Virus record (IMG/VR): IMGVR_UViG_3300023181_000002
Coordinates: 35,883 to 99,882 of that record
From: a virus
Length of the DNA stretch: 64,000 nucleotides
Strand: one strand, 5' to 3'
The notes under the pieces are model-generated. The model worked only from the letters and a program-made list of their open reading frames with translations. It was not told the origin of the DNA and made no database searches. This document shows, in pieces, positions 61,379 through 64,000 of this stretch (position 1 is its first letter; the number at the start of each line of letters is the position of its first letter). The translations under genes and the position numbers were made by a program.

Positions 61379-61976
61379 ACTGATATCCACCCTCAAAGAA
61401 CCTGTAAAAGCCCGACTTCTGCTCCCATGGCCCCGGAAGGATTAACGTGTAACACTCACCCTGCGGCAGAGAAATAATCTGATGGATATGGTTCGCTTCG
61501 ATGGTATGAACGGTTCCAGGTTTTCTTTCGATATCTTCGTAGTGCCATAATCCATATGATCCAATAGTATAGACCCTTTCAATGTATCCTCCGGAGAGAA
61601 TGTGGCTTGTAAATGAGAAAGGATGATTGTGTGGGTCACCTGAATCAATCTCCGTGAAGTGATGGATAACCGCGTCGAAGGGAAGTCCTAATATATGTTG
61701 CTTTGTAAAGATGTCTGACATCTTCTCTGTTTTGATTTCAATTTCCATAATTAAATATCCCATATTGTCGTAAGCATCCAGAAACCATTTACTTTTAGCA
61801 ATATTAGCGTATCGCTCTTTAATACTTAATGCCGATACTGATGCCTTGTTAAGCATTCGATCTTTTCTCTCAGCGCGTTTCTTTTCGCGATTCGCTTCCC
61901 ATTCATTCAATTTTTCAGGGGTCATCCCGTCAAATACGGTGTCTATTTCTAAGTTTAATTTATCCCAGTTTTCCAT
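61347..61976 (-). CDS. cupin-fold protein
   Basis: A 209-residue protein. After a charged helical N-terminus, a cupin barrel is suggested by 'DPHNHPFSFTSHILSGGYIE' (His116, His118) and 'ANHIHQIISLPQGECYTLIL' (His163, His165). Cupins bind metals or small molecules and include dioxygenases and sugar enzymes; the substrate cannot be told. It is the last gene of the minus-strand set. Confidence 0.75.
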   Translation of the reverse strand: MENWDKLNLEIDTVFDGMTPEKLNEWEANREKKRAERKDRMLNKASVSALSIKERYANIAKSKWFLDAYDNMGYLIMEIEIKTEKMSDIFTKQHILGLPFDAVIHHFTEIDSGDPHNHPFSFTSHILSGGYIERVYTIGSYGLWHYEDIERKPGTVHTIEANHIHQIISLPQGECYTLILPGPWEQKSGFYRFFEGGYQFRYWDEEYPE

Positions 61977-61978
61977 GG

Positions 61979-62206
61979 TTATTTCTCTTCGATAAATTCG
62001 TATAAAGGTTTCATTCTAAAATTTCTTTCTGGTTGCTGTCTTATCATGTCTTGCATTGTTCTATTAGCATAAACCTTTGCAGAGTATACTTTACAATTCC
62101 AGTGTTGCATCCAGAATTCTTCCTGATATACAGTTCCATCTTCATCTTTAAAAGATCGCATATAACTCCTTTCGATGATATATCCGTATAATCTTTTCTT
62201 ATACAT
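61979..62206 (-). CDS. hypothetical small protein
   Basis: A 75-residue basic protein rich in Tyr, Lys and Arg (MYKKRLYGYIIERSYMRSF). No family is recognised. It lies two bases before the cupin gene. Confidence 0.55.
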   Translation of the reverse strand: MYKKRLYGYIIERSYMRSFKDEDGTVYQEEFWMQHWNCKVYSAKVYANRTMQDMIRQQPERNFRMKPLYEFIEEK

Positions 62207-62210
62207 AATC

Positions 62211-62660
62211 TCAGTTCTTTACATGCCCATAAAACCCATCTTCATTCTGCTCCCACGTTCTCGCTTTGTTCTCTTCAAGTTTCTCCCTGAAAGCGTCAAA
62301 TATATCCTGTACACCGATGCCGCATCTCCCCGCAGCATCGAACAGCAACATCTGCGCGTCGGCGAATTCTTTCACGTCAGGCTTGCCATCTTCGATGCTT
62401 TCCTGGATTTCCCTGATCTCAGACTTTAAATGGTTGAGACTTGATAAGGGTGTCGCTTCGGGGAAGGTTTTAAGAGACCATGCGAAGCGGTCATGTTCTA
62501 AATCATATATATTTACATATTCCACTGGTCTTGATATTATACCCTTGCCACTGCAAACGTTACAAGTGCTATTGTGAAATAGGACATTATTTTGCCATCT
62601 GGTTCCTAGGATCACTCCGTCACCGTAACATCTTGGACAGGTTTGATATTCTGGTTTCAT
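62211..62660 (-). CDS. zinc-ribbon/DUF550 nucleotide-hydrolase-like protein
   Basis: A 149-residue fusion. Residues about 8-40 hold CPRCYGDG and CNVCSGKG (Cys8, Cys11, Cys33, Cys36), the DnaJ-type zinc-ribbon pattern. The rest matches the DUF550 (dATP/dGTP diphosphohydrolase, MazG-like) helical pattern: 'LNHLKSEIREIQESI', 'EFADAQMLLFDAAGRCGIGVQDIFDAFREKLEENKARTWEQ'. DUF550 enzymes remove nucleotides, in phages perhaps to alter host dNTP or alarmone pools. It starts in a four-base overlap. Confidence 0.8.
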   Translation of the reverse strand: MKPEYQTCPRCYGDGVILGTRWQNNVLFHNSTCNVCSGKGIISRPVEYVNIYDLEHDRFAWSLKTFPEATPLSSLNHLKSEIREIQESIEDGKPDVKEFADAQMLLFDAAGRCGIGVQDIFDAFREKLEENKARTWEQNEDGFYGHVKN

Positions 62661-63013
62661 ATTTTCTTCTCAGTTAATCTTTTAAAATAATCCAACTCTT
62701 TGCCTTGCTTTTTCAAATAAGCACCCGTGCCGTATTTTTTAATAAAGTCGGCATCAATTTTACCCTTCTCGCGTATAATAAAGCAGTCATAATGAATCTT
62801 TATTATTTTAGCATAAAACCAGATAAATGCACCAAAGCCTAAAATCGCCATAATAGTATTCAGCACAGGTATCATGCTCAGACGCAAATATTTAATCTTC
62901 TCCGCTTTGGTGTTCAGCGTGGGAGGGATGTCTCCCTGAGAGGTGCTCAGCCAGCGGTAGAATACTAACTGGATGCCTGCTGAGAGGAGGTATGTTAGGA
63001 GGAAGTAGGTCAT
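62657..63013 (-). CDS. two-TM membrane protein
   Basis: A 118-residue protein with membrane segments at about residues 1-18 and 48-72 (MIPVLNTIMAILGFGAFIWFYAKII), then a basic C-terminus. It overlaps both neighbours by four bases. No family is recognised. Confidence 0.6.
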   Translation of the reverse strand: MTYFLLTYLLSAGIQLVFYRWLSTSQGDIPPTLNTKAEKIKYLRLSMIPVLNTIMAILGFGAFIWFYAKIIKIHYDCFIIREKGKIDADFIKKYGTGAYLKKQGKELDYFKRLTEKKI

Positions 63014-63198
63014 ATTATTTTGTTAAAATCATCGCATATGTTATTCCAGTCTTCACGTAGCGCTTTTAAAACCTGCTGCTCAGACCATAAAAGATATTCC
63101 TTGTCAGACATACCTGTATTGGATTTGATCTTCGAGAAGTGTTCTATCTCGGGAGGGTGTATCGCGAAAAGGGTGGAGAGTTGTCGGAGTAGGTTCAT
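63010..63198 (-). CDS. hypothetical small protein
   Basis: A 62-residue helical protein (MNLLRQLSTLFAIHPPEIEHFSKI) with Asp/Glu-rich C-terminus. It is coupled to both neighbours by four-base overlaps. No family is known. Confidence 0.55.
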   Translation of the reverse strand: MNLLRQLSTLFAIHPPEIEHFSKIKSNTGMSDKEYLLWSEQQVLKALREDWNNICDDFNKII

Positions 63199-63458
63199 CT
63201 TAATATCTGCTTTAAAACTTCTTCTTCGTTAAATTTCCTGCCTGTTATTTTTTCGTATTGATAATCCAGATAAGATAAAGACTTCTCCATTCTTTCCTTC
63301 TCAAATCGATCCTTTTCAGATATAGGCTCAGTGTCAATACTTTTTAAAACCCTATTCATTAATCCAAGAAGATTGCATTGAAGGTAGTACCTTATCCTTA
63401 GAATTTCATCTTCATGCTGCTGCTTTGAAAAGGTTGAAAAATCTGGTTGCTTTTTCAT
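63195..63458 (-). CDS. hypothetical helical protein
   Basis: An 87-residue highly charged helical protein (KDRFEKERMEKSLSYLDYQYEKITG). It overlaps both neighbours by four bases. No function is recognised. Confidence 0.6.
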   Translation of the reverse strand: MKKQPDFSTFSKQQHEDEILRIRYYLQCNLLGLMNRVLKSIDTEPISEKDRFEKERMEKSLSYLDYQYEKITGRKFNEEEVLKQILR

Positions 63459-63598
63459 GAAAGTTCTTTTTCAAGATTAATTGATATGAGTAGTTCTTTG
63501 AACAGTTCCTCTAAAGAGTCTGCCTGAACAACGATGTGTTTTTCTTTCACCTGAGCTACATAACCCCAGTCATCATCATATTCTATTTCTATGTTCAT
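63455..63598 (-). CDS. HicB-like small protein
   Basis: A 47-residue protein. 'MNIEIEYDDDWGYVAQVKEKHIVVQADSLEELFKELLISINL' matches the HicB/UPF0150 fold (e.D..gyvA.v......qGdt.eEa..nl.eai.l). No HicA toxin is adjacent, so it is an orphan antitoxin-like gene. It ends in a four-base overlap with the next gene. Confidence 0.6.
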   Translation of the reverse strand: MNIEIEYDDDWGYVAQVKEKHIVVQADSLEELFKELLISINLEKELS

Positions 63599-63600
63599 GA

Positions 63601-63774
63601 TTAATAAGTTTTAGTTTCATCAATAGCTTTTACTCTCATATATCCATTAGGCAGATGTTCCACAGTGTAATTGTTTCGAAGATCAACGGTGTGATTTTCT
63701 TTTAAACGATCCTCCATAGGAATGTGCATGAAAGGATTATTTAATTCGGCCTGCGTAAGAGGTTTATTTTTCAT
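63601..63774 (-). CDS. hypothetical small protein
   Basis: A 57-residue protein (MKNKPLTQAELNNPFMHIPMEDRLKEN...), charged and helical at its start, beta-rich at its end. Its start overlaps the previous gene's end by 11 bases and its stop is two bases from the HicB-like gene. Function unknown. Confidence 0.55.
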   Translation of the reverse strand: MKNKPLTQAELNNPFMHIPMEDRLKENHTVDLRNNYTVEHLPNGYMRVKAIDETKTY

Positions 63775-63985
63775 CAGTTAATTCTATAATAAAATTACAT
63801 AACACAACCACTAAAGCATCTATTTCTTTAAATCCGTTACTTGGAGAAAACATGCCTTTTATCTGAATAGATTTTTCTCTTATTTCCTTTGCTCTTTTTG
63901 CTGTCATGTAATTAACACTATTTAATATCTTTCTTAAAATCATACATAGTCTGGTCAACTTGTATGTATTTTCCGTCAACCGCAT
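63764..63985 (-). CDS. hypothetical helical protein near window end
   Basis: A 73-residue helical, basic protein (MRLTENTYKLTRLCMILRKILNSVNYMTAKRAKEIREK). The window ends 15 bases upstream, so promoter sequence is missing and an upstream extension cannot be excluded. No family is recognised. Confidence 0.55.
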   Translation of the reverse strand: MRLTENTYKLTRLCMILRKILNSVNYMTAKRAKEIREKSIQIKGMFSPSNGFKEIDALVVVLCNFIIELTDEK

Positions 63986-64000
63986 TTAACCTGTCTATCT

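Noticed and set aside
1-64000. Integrase, attachment site, tRNA genes or DNA replication enzymes
   Set aside because: None could be recognised in either strand; replication genes are probably outside the window.

Overview
The window is a contiguous piece of a tailed-phage genome that infects a member of the Bacteroidota. It encodes a large terminase, a long portal, a probable capsid and scaffold, neck proteins, a 1373-residue protein resembling the stabilisation protein of crAss-like phages, very large internal virion proteins, tail spikes and fibres, and a GH19 endolysin. Host assignment rests on promoters of the TTG-N20-TAnnTTTG type, AT-rich start regions without Shine-Dalgarno sequences, signal peptides of the '...WGQ' and '...FSQ' style, and host-like accessory genes. 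The long portal, the stabilisation-like protein and podovirus-type internal proteins suggest a distant crAss-like or related short-tailed phage. That placement is an inference: no virion RNA polymerase signature was found and no replication gene lies here. No tRNA, rRNA, CRISPR array or integrase was seen. The sequence runs off both ends, and no stretch over 300 bases lacks a gene.

Layout: 1-2169 holds small plus-strand genes. 2164-53534 is a long minus-strand virion and lysis block. In transcription order it runs portal, small accessory genes, neck proteins, stabilisation-like protein, an HNH endonuclease, two internal virion proteins, a 2628-residue polyvalent protein with kinase and zincin modules, a dual-specificity-type phosphatase, scaffold, capsid, head genes, large terminase, Cys-rich adhesins, tail spikes, a lysis cassette, endolysin, and further spikes and fibres. 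Two plus-strand insertions interrupt this block: a two-gene island (27321-28310) and a stand-alone TnpB gene (36718-37884). 53535-53811 is a divergent control region with a structured leader. 53812-61378 is a plus-strand early-type block: winged-helix and Cro/C1-type regulators, a DUF559 nuclease, SAP and zinc-ribbon proteins, many small unknowns, a host-like two-gene membrane cassette and a second TnpB. 61347-63985 is a tightly overlapped minus-strand set with a cupin, a zinc-ribbon/DUF550 nucleotide hydrolase and a HicB-like protein.

Most notable signals are the two unrelated-looking TnpB genes without TnpA, one carrying a recognisable reRNA/omegaRNA 3' end; an HNH nuclease whose N-terminus duplicates a neighbouring free-standing phage protein; a GAACCAC element directly before eight late genes; a leader with two mutually exclusive hairpins at the early/late divergence; kinase and phosphatase genes side by side; and a plus-strand island with a possible Tad2-like protein.
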